Shown: positions 7,948-15,899 of the stretch, in pieces
How the letters are laid out: every line of letters starts with the position of its first letter
Numbering within the stretch: the first letter of the stretch is position 1
Assembly (NCBI GenBank): GCA_023227645.1
Contig: JALNVJ010000003.1
Coordinates: forward strand, 1-27,055
Direction of reading: 5' to 3'
Origin: Bacteroidales bacterium
GTDB lineage: Bacteria > Bacteroidota > Bacteroidia > Bacteroidales > P3
Length of the DNA: 27,055 nt
Made by a program: the position numbers and the translations under genes
The notes under the pieces: generated by a model
Database searches by the model: none
What the model saw: the letters and a program-made list of their open reading frames with translations, nothing else
What the model was told of the DNA's origin: nothing

Positions 7948-8289
7948 ATGGATAATACAAGATTACAAAAAGTTGGTCGCCTAATCCAAAAAGATATGGG
8001 CTTGATATTGCAACAGGAAGCTTTAGCTTTGTTTGAAGGAGCAATGATTACGGTTACAAGTGTTAGGGTGAGTGCAGATTTGTCTGTGGCTCGAATTTAT
8101 GTTAGTATTTTCCCTCTTAAATCTAAAACAGTTGATGACATTGTTAAACTGCTAGAAGAAAAGAAGATTCTGTTAAGAATGAAACTTGCTCAAAAGGTTA
8201 AACATCAACTTAGGATTGTTCCTCATATAAGTTTCTTCTTGGATGATAGTCTCGATTATATTGAGAATATTGACAATCTGCTTAAATAA
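7948..8289 (+). CDS. rbfA: 30S ribosome-binding factor RbfA
   Basis: This small cytoplasmic factor binds the 30S subunit and assists maturation of the 16S rRNA 5' end, notably in the cold. The 113 residues show the family pattern: RLQKVGRLIQKDMGLIL at the N-terminus, ITVTSVRVSADLSVARIYVS in the KH-like centre, and LRIVPHISFFLDDSLDYIENI at the end. I chose ATG at 7948 over a TTG at 7939, because the ATG gives the usual RbfA N-terminus and the TTG lies inside the -7 promoter box. It is the first gene of a ten-gene unit and lies 10 bases before the permease. Confidence 0.93.
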   Translation: MDNTRLQKVGRLIQKDMGLILQQEALALFEGAMITVTSVRVSADLSVARIYVSIFPLKSKTVDDIVKLLEEKKILLRMKLAQKVKHQLRIVPHISFFLDDSLDYIENIDNLLK

Positions 8290-8299
8290 ATAGGATTTT

Positions 8300-9529
8300 A
8301 TGAACTTGCCCCTATATGTTGCTTGGCGTTATTTCTTTTCGAAGAAGAAGCTTAAGGTAATAAATATTATTTCTTTAATTTCTTTAATAGGAATTGCAAT
8401 AACAACAATGGCGCTTTTGGTTGTAATCTCTGTTTTTAATGGCTTTACCTCAGTAGGCACCAAAATACTTTCCTCTTCTAACCCTCCTCTACTAATTGAG
8501 GCAAAGAAGAATAAGGTTTTTTCTATAGATTCGATACCGTACAACAAAATAAAATCCCTAAATAATATATATGCTATTTCTCCTATCTTAAAAGAGAATG
8601 CCTTAATTTCTTTTGGTGAAAGTCAAGGCTTAGTTTTGATGAAAGGAATTGACGAATCATATTTGAAGATTAATAGTATAGATACTTCAATTGTTTATGG
8701 GAAGTTTTCATTAAGTAATTTTGGAAGTGATGCCTGTGTTTTAGGTATTGGGGTTGCCGCAAAAATAGGCATACCCAATAATGCAGAACGTATGGGGGCT
8801 ATTATTCAATTTATAGTTCCTAAGAGGGAGGGAAGAATTTCAATTTCACAAGAGGAATCATTTAATAATAAAGATATTCTTTATTCAGGAAGTTTTCAGA
8901 TGGACGCACAAATGGATGAGGACAATGTTTTCCTTCCTATAAGCTTTGTTAGAGAGTTATTGGACTATAATAATAATGAGGTAAGTTCTGTATTTATTAG
9001 ACCTAAATCTGAAAATGATATTCCAAAATTAAAGTCAGAGATTAAGGATTTGGTTGGAGAAAATTATGAGGTCAAAGATATATTTGAACAAGAGCCAATC
9101 TACCAAAAGGTTGTTAAGGTTGAGCGTTTGGGAGTTTATGTTATACTTTCCTTTATTATCTTTATTGCAACATTCAATGTAATGGGTTCGTTATCCTTAC
9201 TAATAATGGATAAGAAGAAAGATATTTTAATACTTCGCTCAATGGGAGCAAGACTTTTTTCAGTTAGAGCAATTTATTTTTTAAATGGACTTATGCTATC
9301 TTTTGTTGGTGCAATAATAGGTCTAGCTTTAGGAATAGGAATATGCTTAGTCCAACAAGAGTTTGGAATAATAAAGATGGGATCAGGCATCTTAGTAGTC
9401 GATGCTTTTCCAATAGAGCTTAGACTCTTAGATATACTATCAATATTTTTATTAGTTTTGTCAATTGGAGCTATTTCAGTTGGGATAATGGTAGGTAGAA
9501 TTAAGTTTGATAATAAAATTAATCAATAA
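8300..9529 (+). CDS. FtsX/LolC-E-like ABC transporter permease
   Basis: The 409 residues have the MacB/FtsX layout: one N-terminal membrane helix (about 20-47, VINIISLISLIGIAITTMAL), a large periplasmic domain (about 48-270), and three C-terminal helices (about 277-302, 321-348 and 371-397). The N-terminal LPLYVAWRYFFSKKK motif is typical of the LolC/LolE branch, which extracts lipoproteins from the inner membrane for delivery to the outer membrane. No ATPase partner is encoded beside it, so the LolD-like subunit must be elsewhere. It sits 10 bases after rbfA and 1 base before cysS. The substrate is inferred, and a general FtsX-type permease is the alternative. Confidence 0.85.
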   Translation: MNLPLYVAWRYFFSKKKLKVINIISLISLIGIAITTMALLVVISVFNGFTSVGTKILSSSNPPLLIEAKKNKVFSIDSIPYNKIKSLNNIYAISPILKENALISFGESQGLVLMKGIDESYLKINSIDTSIVYGKFSLSNFGSDACVLGIGVAAKIGIPNNAERMGAIIQFIVPKREGRISISQEESFNNKDILYSGSFQMDAQMDEDNVFLPISFVRELLDYNNNEVSSVFIRPKSENDIPKLKSEIKDLVGENYEVKDIFEQEPIYQKVVKVERLGVYVILSFIIFIATFNVMGSLSLLIMDKKKDILILRSMGARLFSVRAIYFLNGLMLSFVGAIIGLALGIGICLVQQEFGIIKMGSGILVVDAFPIELRLLDILSIFLLVLSIGAISVGIMVGRIKFDNKINQ

Positions 9530-9530
9530 T

Positions 9531-10994
9531 ATGGAACTATACGTTTATAATACACTAACAAGAAAGAAAGAACTCTTTGAACCTATTAATCCACCTCATG
9601 TTGGATTGTATGTTTGTGGTCCAACAGTTTATGGAGACCCACACTTAGGTCATGCACGTCCAGGGATAACCTTCGATATAGTTTTTCGTTACCTTCAATT
9701 TATAGGCTATAAGGTTAGATACGTTAGGAATATTACTGATGTTGGGCATTTGGAAAATGATGCAGATGAGGGAGAAGACAAGATTGCAAAGAAGGCACGT
9801 TTGGAAGAATTGGAGCCAATGGAAATTGCACAATTCTACACCAAGAGATTTATTAATGCAATGGATAGTCTCAATGTCCTTAGTCCAAGTATTCAGCCAA
9901 TAGCTTCAGGACATATAATAGAACAAATTGAAATTATTAAGAAGATATTAGATGCAGGCTATGCCTATATTTCAGAAGGTTCAGTTTATTTTGATCTTAT
10001 GAAATATCAAAAGGATACCAATAAATACGGCGTTCTTTCCAACCGTGTCTTAGAAGACATGATTTCAACAACTAGAGCATTGGATGGACAATCAGAGAAG
10101 AAAAACGCAGTTGATTTTGCACTTTGGAAGAAGGCACAACCAGAACATATAATGCGTTGGCCATCTATTTGGAGTGAAGGTTTCCCAGGTTGGCATTTAG
10201 AATGTACTGCTATGAGTTCAAAGTATCTTGGAGAAACTTTTGATATTCACGGAGGAGGATTAGACCTTCTCTTCCCTCATCACGAATCAGAGATAGCACA
10301 ATCTGTTTGTGCCTTTGGACATGAGCCAGCAAAATATTGGATACATAATAATATGATAACAATTGGGGGGCAGAAAATGGGTAAGAGCTTGGGTAATTTT
10401 ATAACTCTTGAGGAATTCTTTACAGGTTCGCATAAGATGTTAGAAAGAGCTTATTCGCCTATGACAATACGCTTTTTTATTCTTCAGGCTCATTATCGTT
10501 CAACCCTAGACTTCTCAAATGATGCCCTTAGTGCAGCAGAAAAAGGTTTAAAACGTTTGCTTGAGGCTAAGAGGAATATTAAGAAGATAAACCCTTCAAA
10601 AGAAACAACTATTGAAATTTCTACGATTAATCAAAAATGCTACGATGCAATGAATGATGATTTCAATACTTCAATGGTTATATCAAATCTCTTTGAAACA
10701 GCAACAATTATTAATAAGATTATCGATGGTTCAGAGAAAATCAATGCTAAGGAACTAGAAGAGCTAAACATCTTATTTGAAGATTGGTACACAAAGGTGT
10801 TAGGGCTACAAGATGAACAATCTTCCAATATGATGCCAACAATTGATGGATTAGTGAAAATGATAATTGAACTAAGGAAAGAAGCAAGAGAGAATAAAGA
10901 TTGGGCAAAATCAGATGAATTAAGAGATCAATTAGCGACTTTAGGTGTGAAGATAAAAGATGGTAAAGAAGGCGTTAGTTGGACAATAGAATAA
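9531..10994 (+). CDS. cysS: Cysteinyl-tRNA synthetase
   Basis: This enzyme charges tRNA-Cys with cysteine in the cytoplasm. From ATG at 9531 it has 487 residues. Visible are the class I HIGH-like motif HLGH at 38-41, the KMSKS-like KMGKS at 282-286, and the zinc ligands Cys29, Cys225, His250 and Glu254 that discriminate cysteine. DVGHLENDADEGEDKI follows the first half of the fold, and the C-terminal part carries the helical tRNA-recognition (DALR-type) domain. The open frame extends 8 codons upstream, but into the end of the permease gene. The ATG one base after that gene's stop codon gives the standard N-terminus MELYVYNTLTRKK. Confidence 0.98.
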   Translation: MELYVYNTLTRKKELFEPINPPHVGLYVCGPTVYGDPHLGHARPGITFDIVFRYLQFIGYKVRYVRNITDVGHLENDADEGEDKIAKKARLEELEPMEIAQFYTKRFINAMDSLNVLSPSIQPIASGHIIEQIEIIKKILDAGYAYISEGSVYFDLMKYQKDTNKYGVLSNRVLEDMISTTRALDGQSEKKNAVDFALWKKAQPEHIMRWPSIWSEGFPGWHLECTAMSSKYLGETFDIHGGGLDLLFPHHESEIAQSVCAFGHEPAKYWIHNNMITIGGQKMGKSLGNFITLEEFFTGSHKMLERAYSPMTIRFFILQAHYRSTLDFSNDALSAAEKGLKRLLEAKRNIKKINPSKETTIEISTINQKCYDAMNDDFNTSMVISNLFETATIINKIIDGSEKINAKELEELNILFEDWYTKVLGLQDEQSSNMMPTIDGLVKMIIELRKEARENKDWAKSDELRDQLATLGVKIKDGKEGVSWTIE

Positions 10995-11004
10995 AATATA
11001 AGAT

Positions 11005-11991
11005 ATGAAGAAGATTAGTTTATTATTAATAGTTTTGGTTTTTGCATTTGCAAGCTGTGGAGAGAAAAAACAAAAACAGAGCACAGAAGAGTTTTCCTAT
11101 GCATCTGTTAAAGTGCCTGATTTCAATGCCGATAGTGCTTATCATTATGTTAAGGCACAATGTGATTTTGGTTCAAGAGTTCCTGAGTCGAAGGAACATA
11201 AAGATTGCGGAGATTATTTAGTTACTTTCCTTAAGCAATATGCTGACACTGTTATTGAACAAAACTTCACTTCAAAGCTATATAATGGAAAGATTGTTAG
11301 AGGGAGGAATATTATAGCGAGCTTTAACCTTCAATCAACCGATAGAGCTCTTTTTGCATCACATTGGGATTCTCGTTCTTGGGCTGATCATGACCCTGAT
11401 GTAAAGAATCATAAGACACCAATCATAGGAGCTAACGATGGGGCCTCAGGAGTTGGAGTTTTAATGGAAATTGCAAGGCATTTAAAACTAAGTCCTGCAC
11501 CTGTTGGGGTAGATATTGTTTTCTTTGACCTTGAAGACCAAGGAACCCCTGAATGGGATAGCTCAAATATCGAAGATCAATCAGATTGGTGCTTAGGCTC
11601 TCAGTATTGGTCGAAACATACCCACGTTCCATTCTACCAAGCAAAATATGGTATTCTATTAGATATGGTTGGTTATTCTAATCCTCGCTTTACTAAAGAG
11701 CAGCAATCTATGTACTATGCTTCTTCAATAATGAATAAAGTTTGGCAAATAGCAAAGGATAAGGGATATGGAAATATCTTTATTGACCAAGAGACAGGAG
11801 GAGTTATGGATGATCATATATCAGTAAATATTGATGCAAAGATACCAATGATTGATATAGTTCAGCATGATCCAACGGGCAGTTTTTTCCCATATTGGCA
11901 TACTTTGAAAGATGATATTAATTGTATAAGTAAAAATACTTTAAGGGTAGTTGGCGATGTTTGCCTTGTCGCAATATATAGTGCTTCTTAA
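11005..11991 (+). CDS. M28-family glutaminyl-peptide cyclotransferase-like lipoprotein
   Basis: A lipoprotein signal (FASC, Cys18) leads into an M28 zinc fold. Candidate metal and catalytic residues are His120 and Asp122 in ASHWDSR, Asp145 in GANDGASG, Glu177 in FFDLEDQG, and His299 in PYWHT. The insertions WADHDP and WCLGSQYWSKH, and HDPTGSFFPYWHTLKDD near the end, are typical of the bacterial/animal-type glutaminyl cyclases of Bacteroidetes rather than of aminopeptidases. The enzyme would convert N-terminal Gln of exported proteins to pyroglutamate in the periplasm. All signal-peptidase I substrates I can see in this window expose Gln after cleavage, which fits. Aminopeptidase activity cannot be excluded from sequence alone. 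Confidence 0.85.
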   Translation: MKKISLLLIVLVFAFASCGEKKQKQSTEEFSYASVKVPDFNADSAYHYVKAQCDFGSRVPESKEHKDCGDYLVTFLKQYADTVIEQNFTSKLYNGKIVRGRNIIASFNLQSTDRALFASHWDSRSWADHDPDVKNHKTPIIGANDGASGVGVLMEIARHLKLSPAPVGVDIVFFDLEDQGTPEWDSSNIEDQSDWCLGSQYWSKHTHVPFYQAKYGILLDMVGYSNPRFTKEQQSMYYASSIMNKVWQIAKDKGYGNIFIDQETGGVMDDHISVNIDAKIPMIDIVQHDPTGSFFPYWHTLKDDINCISKNTLRVVGDVCLVAIYSAS

Positions 11992-12003
11992 CGTTCATAT
12001 TAA

Positions 12004-12426
12004 ATGAGGAAAGGTCTTTTCATATTATTCGCTCTTATTGCAATCCCTTTTGTGAGTTGCAAAGAAGAGTCTTTTGACTATGGATATGTTAACTTTCTTA
12101 TTAATCCAGAAAGCACAGAATATTTCAACCTCAACTCAGGAAGTCGTGGTTGGGAATATTTTGAAGGAGGAATGAGAGGAGTTGTTGTATTTAGACTCAA
12201 CTATGGAGAATATGTGTGCTATGAAAGGACTTGTACAGCAAAGGATTGTCATGGGAGGTTAGAGGTTGATGAAACAAATAATGTTTTGCTTGTCTGTCCT
12301 GAATGCAATTCAAGCTTTATTTACTACGATGGCTCTCCAACTTCAGGGAGCGAAGCTAAGAGAAACTTATATTCATACTGCACATACTTCGATGGAATAG
12401 ATTTATTGGTATATAATTGTAATTAA
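12004..12426 (+). CDS. Small Cys-rich lipoprotein resembling a Rieske-like fold
   Basis: The 140 residues begin with a lipoprotein signal (FVSC, Cys19). The mature part has GGMRGVVVFRLNYGEYVCYE, then RTCTAKDCHGRLEVDE (Cys72, Cys77, Cys82, His83), then LLVCPECNSSFIYYDGSPTS (Cys98, Cys101). This two-loop layout, with C-P-x-C-x-S-x-F...DGSP, follows Rieske ferredoxin domains, but the His of the second CxxH motif is replaced by Cys, and the first loop is Cys-rich. It may hold zinc or an atypical Fe-S centre, or only disulfides. Similar small lipoproteins occur, as I recall, in other Bacteroidetes without a known role. It lies 12 bases after the cyclase-like gene and 1 base before lpxK. Confidence 0.7.
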   Translation: MRKGLFILFALIAIPFVSCKEESFDYGYVNFLINPESTEYFNLNSGSRGWEYFEGGMRGVVVFRLNYGEYVCYERTCTAKDCHGRLEVDETNNVLLVCPECNSSFIYYDGSPTSGSEAKRNLYSYCTYFDGIDLLVYNCN

Positions 12427-12427
12427 T

Positions 12428-13504
12428 ATGAGAACTTTTTTTGCATATCTTCTTTATCCCATCACTATATTATACAGTATAGGAGTATATTTACGTAATT
12501 TATTCTATGACTTAGGTTGGAGAAAATCAATTAAACACAATGTAACTACAATTGGAGTAGGTAACCTCAAGGTTGGGGGTACAGGAAAAACTCCTCATGT
12601 GGAATACTTAATAGAAGTTTTTTCTGATATATATAAGGTGGGAGTACTTAGTAGGGGATATGGTAGGAAAACAAAAGGTCTAAGAATTATTGATCTTGAA
12701 AAAGATAATGCCTTAAGTGTTGGAGACGAACCTTTACAAATGAAGCAAAAATATCCCAATATTGTTTTCGCCGTATGTGAGGATAGAAATAAGGCAATTG
12801 AAGAAATGATTAAACAACATAAAGACTTAGAATTAATAATATTGGATGATTCTTTCCAACATAGGTCATTAAGTGTTGACCTTTCTATCCTTTTAACGGA
12901 ATACTCTAAGCCCTTCTTTAAAGATAGGATACTCCCTTTTGGTCTTCTTAGAGAGCAGAAGAAGGGATATAAGAGAGCTGATTATATTATTATTACCAAA
13001 TCTCATCAAAACTATACATTAGGTGATAAAGTTTCTTTTGAATCTCAAATAAAACCTAAAAAATATCAAAAAGTTTTCTTTAGTAATATTGATTATAAAC
13101 CTCTTTATTCTCTTTTATCAGGTCAAGTTATTGATGACTTTTCTAATTATTCAATAATTCTATTAACAGCAATAGCAGACAATACTCAGATGGTAGAATA
13201 TATTAGTGGGAAATCAAGTATTCTTGAAAAAATAGAGTTCCCCGACCATTATAATTTTCATGATAAGGATATTGACAATATGCTTGGGGTTTATAATTCT
13301 TCAAAGCAAGATAATACAATAATCATTACGACCGAAAAGGATGCTACTCGATTAAAAGCATTTGAGAGATTAAAAGATCTACCTATTTTTGTTCTACCTA
13401 TAGGTCTTACAATAACCTCCTCAGTAATGAAATCAACAAATTTTAAAGAAATAATTATAGATGATGTACAACAAAATAAAAGCTACAGCAGATTATATCA
13501 GTAA
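12428..13504 (+). CDS. lpxK: Tetraacyldisaccharide 4'-kinase (lipid A synthesis)
   Basis: LpxK phosphorylates the 4' position of the lipid A disaccharide at the inner face of the inner membrane. Residues 1-25 or so form the N-terminal membrane-associated helix (TFFAYLLYPITILYSIGVYL). The P-loop is GVGNLKVGGTGKTP at 43-56, and LDDSFQHRSL at 139-148 carries the family's DDxxQH motif. VLSRGYGRK at 73-81 is also diagnostic. The length of 358 residues is usual. The last 44 bases overlap the start of the purine nucleoside phosphorylase gene, implying coupled translation. Its presence shows the organism makes lipid A. Confidence 0.96.
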   Translation: MRTFFAYLLYPITILYSIGVYLRNLFYDLGWRKSIKHNVTTIGVGNLKVGGTGKTPHVEYLIEVFSDIYKVGVLSRGYGRKTKGLRIIDLEKDNALSVGDEPLQMKQKYPNIVFAVCEDRNKAIEEMIKQHKDLELIILDDSFQHRSLSVDLSILLTEYSKPFFKDRILPFGLLREQKKGYKRADYIIITKSHQNYTLGDKVSFESQIKPKKYQKVFFSNIDYKPLYSLLSGQVIDDFSNYSIILLTAIADNTQMVEYISGKSSILEKIEFPDHYNFHDKDIDNMLGVYNSSKQDNTIIITTEKDATRLKAFERLKDLPIFVLPIGLTITSSVMKSTNFKEIIIDDVQQNKSYSRLYQ

Positions 13505-14273
13505 AGAAATAAACAATAAGCCAATAATAGGTATAGTATGTGGAAGTGGATTGGCGAATATTGTAAATATAATACAAAAAGAAAAGGTATTAGATTATTC
13601 CGATATTCCAAATTTTCCAATTTCAACAGTTGAAGGACATAAGAGTAAATTGATATTTGGGACTCTTGGTAATAAGCAAGTAATTGCAATGCAAGGTAGG
13701 TTCCATTTCTATGAAGGATACACAATGGAAGAGGTCACCTTTGCAATAAGAGTGATGAAAGAACTTGGGGTAGAGAAACTAATATTAACCAATGCAGCAG
13801 GAGGAGTAAATATAAATTTCAATGTAGGAGATATAATGATAATTGAAGACCATATCAACCTCCTTCCAAATCCTCTAATAGGTAAGAATGACCAGAGATT
13901 AGGCATTCGTTTTCCTGCAATGAATAAGGCATATTCTCCTTCACTAATAGCAAAGGCAGAGCTAATAGCAAAGGAAAATAATATTAAATTGCAAAAAGGA
14001 GTGTATTTAGGCAATACTGGACCAACCTTTGAAACTCCATCCGAATATAAGTTCTATCATAGTATAGGAGCCGATGCTGTTGGTATGAGTACAACACCTG
14101 AAGTTATTGTTGGGGTTCATTCTTCAATGGAAGTTTTTGCAATGAGTCTTATCTCCAATGTTTTTAGAGATGATTTAAGACAAGAGGCTACTATGAAAGA
14201 AGTTTTGGAAGCAGGCCTTGAAACAGAAGGTAAAATGATGCTTATTGTTGAAAAACTTATTGAAAGAATATAA
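13461..14273 (+). CDS. punA: Purine nucleoside phosphorylase, trimeric type
   Basis: It splits purine ribonucleosides with phosphate into free base and ribose 1-phosphate in purine salvage. Signatures are GIVCGSGL at 24-31, GRFHFYEGY at 79-87 (phosphate and ribose site), LTNAAGGVN at 109-117, GPTFETP at 187-193 (Glu191 corresponds to the purine-binding Glu) and Asn233 in LISN, which contacts the base in the trimeric class. The start is at the first of two adjacent ATG codons (13461 or 13464). Both overlap the end of lpxK by more than 40 bases, and no later start keeps the N-terminal helix. The stop codon shares one base with the next start (TAATG). Confidence 0.95.
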   Translation: MMYNKIKATADYISKEINNKPIIGIVCGSGLANIVNIIQKEKVLDYSDIPNFPISTVEGHKSKLIFGTLGNKQVIAMQGRFHFYEGYTMEEVTFAIRVMKELGVEKLILTNAAGGVNINFNVGDIMIIEDHINLLPNPLIGKNDQRLGIRFPAMNKAYSPSLIAKAELIAKENNIKLQKGVYLGNTGPTFETPSEYKFYHSIGADAVGMSTTPEVIVGVHSSMEVFAMSLISNVFRDDLRQEATMKEVLEAGLETEGKMMLIVEKLIERI

Positions 14274-15073
14274 TGAATTCTATTTATATTAAAGATATTA
14301 TTTCAACTATTGAAGATATTGCACCACTTAGTTGGCAGGAAGATTACGATAATTCTGGCATAACTTTAGGCGATATTGAAAAAGAATGCACTGGAGTCTA
14401 TATTTGCTTAGATGTTTCTGAAGAAATAATAGACAAAGCAATAAATTCTAAATGTAATATTATAATATCTCATCATCCGATAATTTTTAAGGGAATTAAG
14501 ACTATAGATTATTATTCCCAAACTGGTAAAATTCTTATTAAGGCAATTAAAAATGATATCGTTCTTTATGCAGCTCATACCAATATTGATAATGCTCTTA
14601 ATGGGGTAAATGGAATTTTGGCACAAAAGATAGGATTAGTTAATCTTAGACCACTAAGCAAAGGTTCTTTTTCAGATAGCAATAATTGGTTAGGTTCTGG
14701 AGCAATTGGTGAACTTGAATATCCAATGAAGAAAGAGGAATTCTTTAACCACCTAAAGAAAATATTAAATCTCTCCCACATTACTTATAATTCAAAAGAA
14801 GTTGATCAAATTCAAAATATAGGAATTTGTGGAGGGAGTGGAAGTTTCCTTATTCCTGATGCAATTAAATCAAATCTAGATATTTTTATTACGGGAGAAA
14901 TTAAATATCACGACTTATTAGATAACGATAAATCAATACTATTAGCAGAAATAGGGCATTTTGAAAGTGAACAATTTATAAAAGAAAGGATTATTGCAAT
15001 TCTTTCTGAAAAATATTGTAATTTTGTACCCTTAATTTCGGATGATTCCACCAATAGAGTAAAATATTTTTAA
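14273..15073 (+). CDS. Nif3-like dinuclear metal-centre protein (short form)
   Basis: The Nif3/YbgI/DUF34 family has a conserved pair of metal ions but no firmly established reaction; a GTP cyclohydrolase I-like role has been suggested for some members. Metal ligands are visible: His67 and His68 in IISHHPI, Asp106 in HTNIDN, and His229 and Glu233 in GHFESEQ. The protein has 266 residues, the short form without the PII-like insert found in many longer relatives. Translation is probably coupled to the nucleoside phosphorylase gene, since its ATG overlaps that stop by one base. The next gene starts 13 bases downstream; Nif3 and a zinc-ribbon coiled-coil gene are often neighbours in bacteria. Confidence 0.93.
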   Translation: MNSIYIKDIISTIEDIAPLSWQEDYDNSGITLGDIEKECTGVYICLDVSEEIIDKAINSKCNIIISHHPIIFKGIKTIDYYSQTGKILIKAIKNDIVLYAAHTNIDNALNGVNGILAQKIGLVNLRPLSKGSFSDSNNWLGSGAIGELEYPMKKEEFFNHLKKILNLSHITYNSKEVDQIQNIGICGGSGSFLIPDAIKSNLDIFITGEIKYHDLLDNDKSILLAEIGHFESEQFIKERIIAILSEKYCNFVPLISDDSTNRVKYF

Positions 15074-15086
15074 ACAATAAATAATA

Positions 15087-15899
15087 ATGGCAAAGAAAGT
15101 TACAGCAAAAACAAAGGCAGAAGCAAGTGCTGCTCCAATCAGAAAAAGTGAAGAGGCAGATATTACTGTTGAGAGAAGATTAATTGCTTTATACAAACTA
15201 CAACAAATAGATTCTCAGATTGATAAGATAAGAATTGTTAGAGGTGAATTGCCATTAGAAGTTCAGGATCTAGAGGATGGGGTTATTGGTTTGGAGACAA
15301 GAATAGAAAAATTTAAAACAGAAGAAGTTGCATTAGACCAAAAGGTTGCCGACAGGAAACAAATGATGAAGGAATGCAATGTTCTGATTAAAAAATATGA
15401 AGAACAACAAAAAAATGTTCGAAATAACAGAGAATACGAGTCATTATCAAAAGAAGTAGAGTTTCAAACTCTCGAAATACAACTTTGTGAAAAGAGAATT
15501 AAAGAAGCAATTACCGAGCTTGATCAACACAAACAAGAAGTTGAAAGAGTAAAAACCCTACTTGAAGATAAGAGAAAAGACTTAGAGCAAAAGAAGGTAG
15601 AACTTGATGAGATTATTGCTGAAACTGAAGAAAGAGAAACTGTTCTTTTTGCTGAAAGTGAAGAAAACTCAAAGCTTATTGAAGAAAGATATCTAAAGGC
15701 TTACCGTAGAATACGTGATAATTCAAGAAATGGATTAGCAGTTGTTGAGGTTGATAGAGACTCTTGTGGAGGATGTTTTAATAAAATCCCTCACCAAAGA
15801 CAAATGGATATAAGAATGCATAAGAAGATAATCGTTTGTGAATATTGTGGTAGAATATTAGTTGACCAAACAATAATTGCAGAAGTAGAAGAAGAATAA
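15087..15899 (+). CDS. Coiled-coil protein with C4 zinc ribbon (CdsZ/DUF164 type)
   Basis: Residues 30-205 or so form a long antiparallel coiled coil rich in Glu and Lys. The C-terminus carries a four-cysteine zinc ribbon: Cys227 and Cys230 in SCGGCFNKIP, and Cys251 and Cys254 in VCEYCGRILVD. The unusual Ala- and Lys-rich N-terminus (MAKKVTAKTKAEASAAP) looks flexible. Proteins of this family are cytoplasmic and have been linked to nucleic acid binding, but the role here is not known. It follows the Nif3 gene, a pairing seen in many bacteria, and its stop codon directly abuts the pyrC start. Confidence 0.9.
   Translation: MAKKVTAKTKAEASAAPIRKSEEADITVERRLIALYKLQQIDSQIDKIRIVRGELPLEVQDLEDGVIGLETRIEKFKTEEVALDQKVADRKQMMKECNVLIKKYEEQQKNVRNNREYESLSKEVEFQTLEIQLCEKRIKEAITELDQHKQEVERVKTLLEDKRKDLEQKKVELDEIIAETEERETVLFAESEENSKLIEERYLKAYRRIRDNSRNGLAVVEVDRDSCGGCFNKIPHQRQMDIRMHKKIIVCEYCGRILVDQTIIAEVEEE

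Noticed and set aside
14273..15073. Truncated Nif3 protein, as it is shorter than many Bacteroidetes members
   Set aside because: All metal ligands including the C-terminal His/Glu pair are present; it is the complete short form without the central insert.
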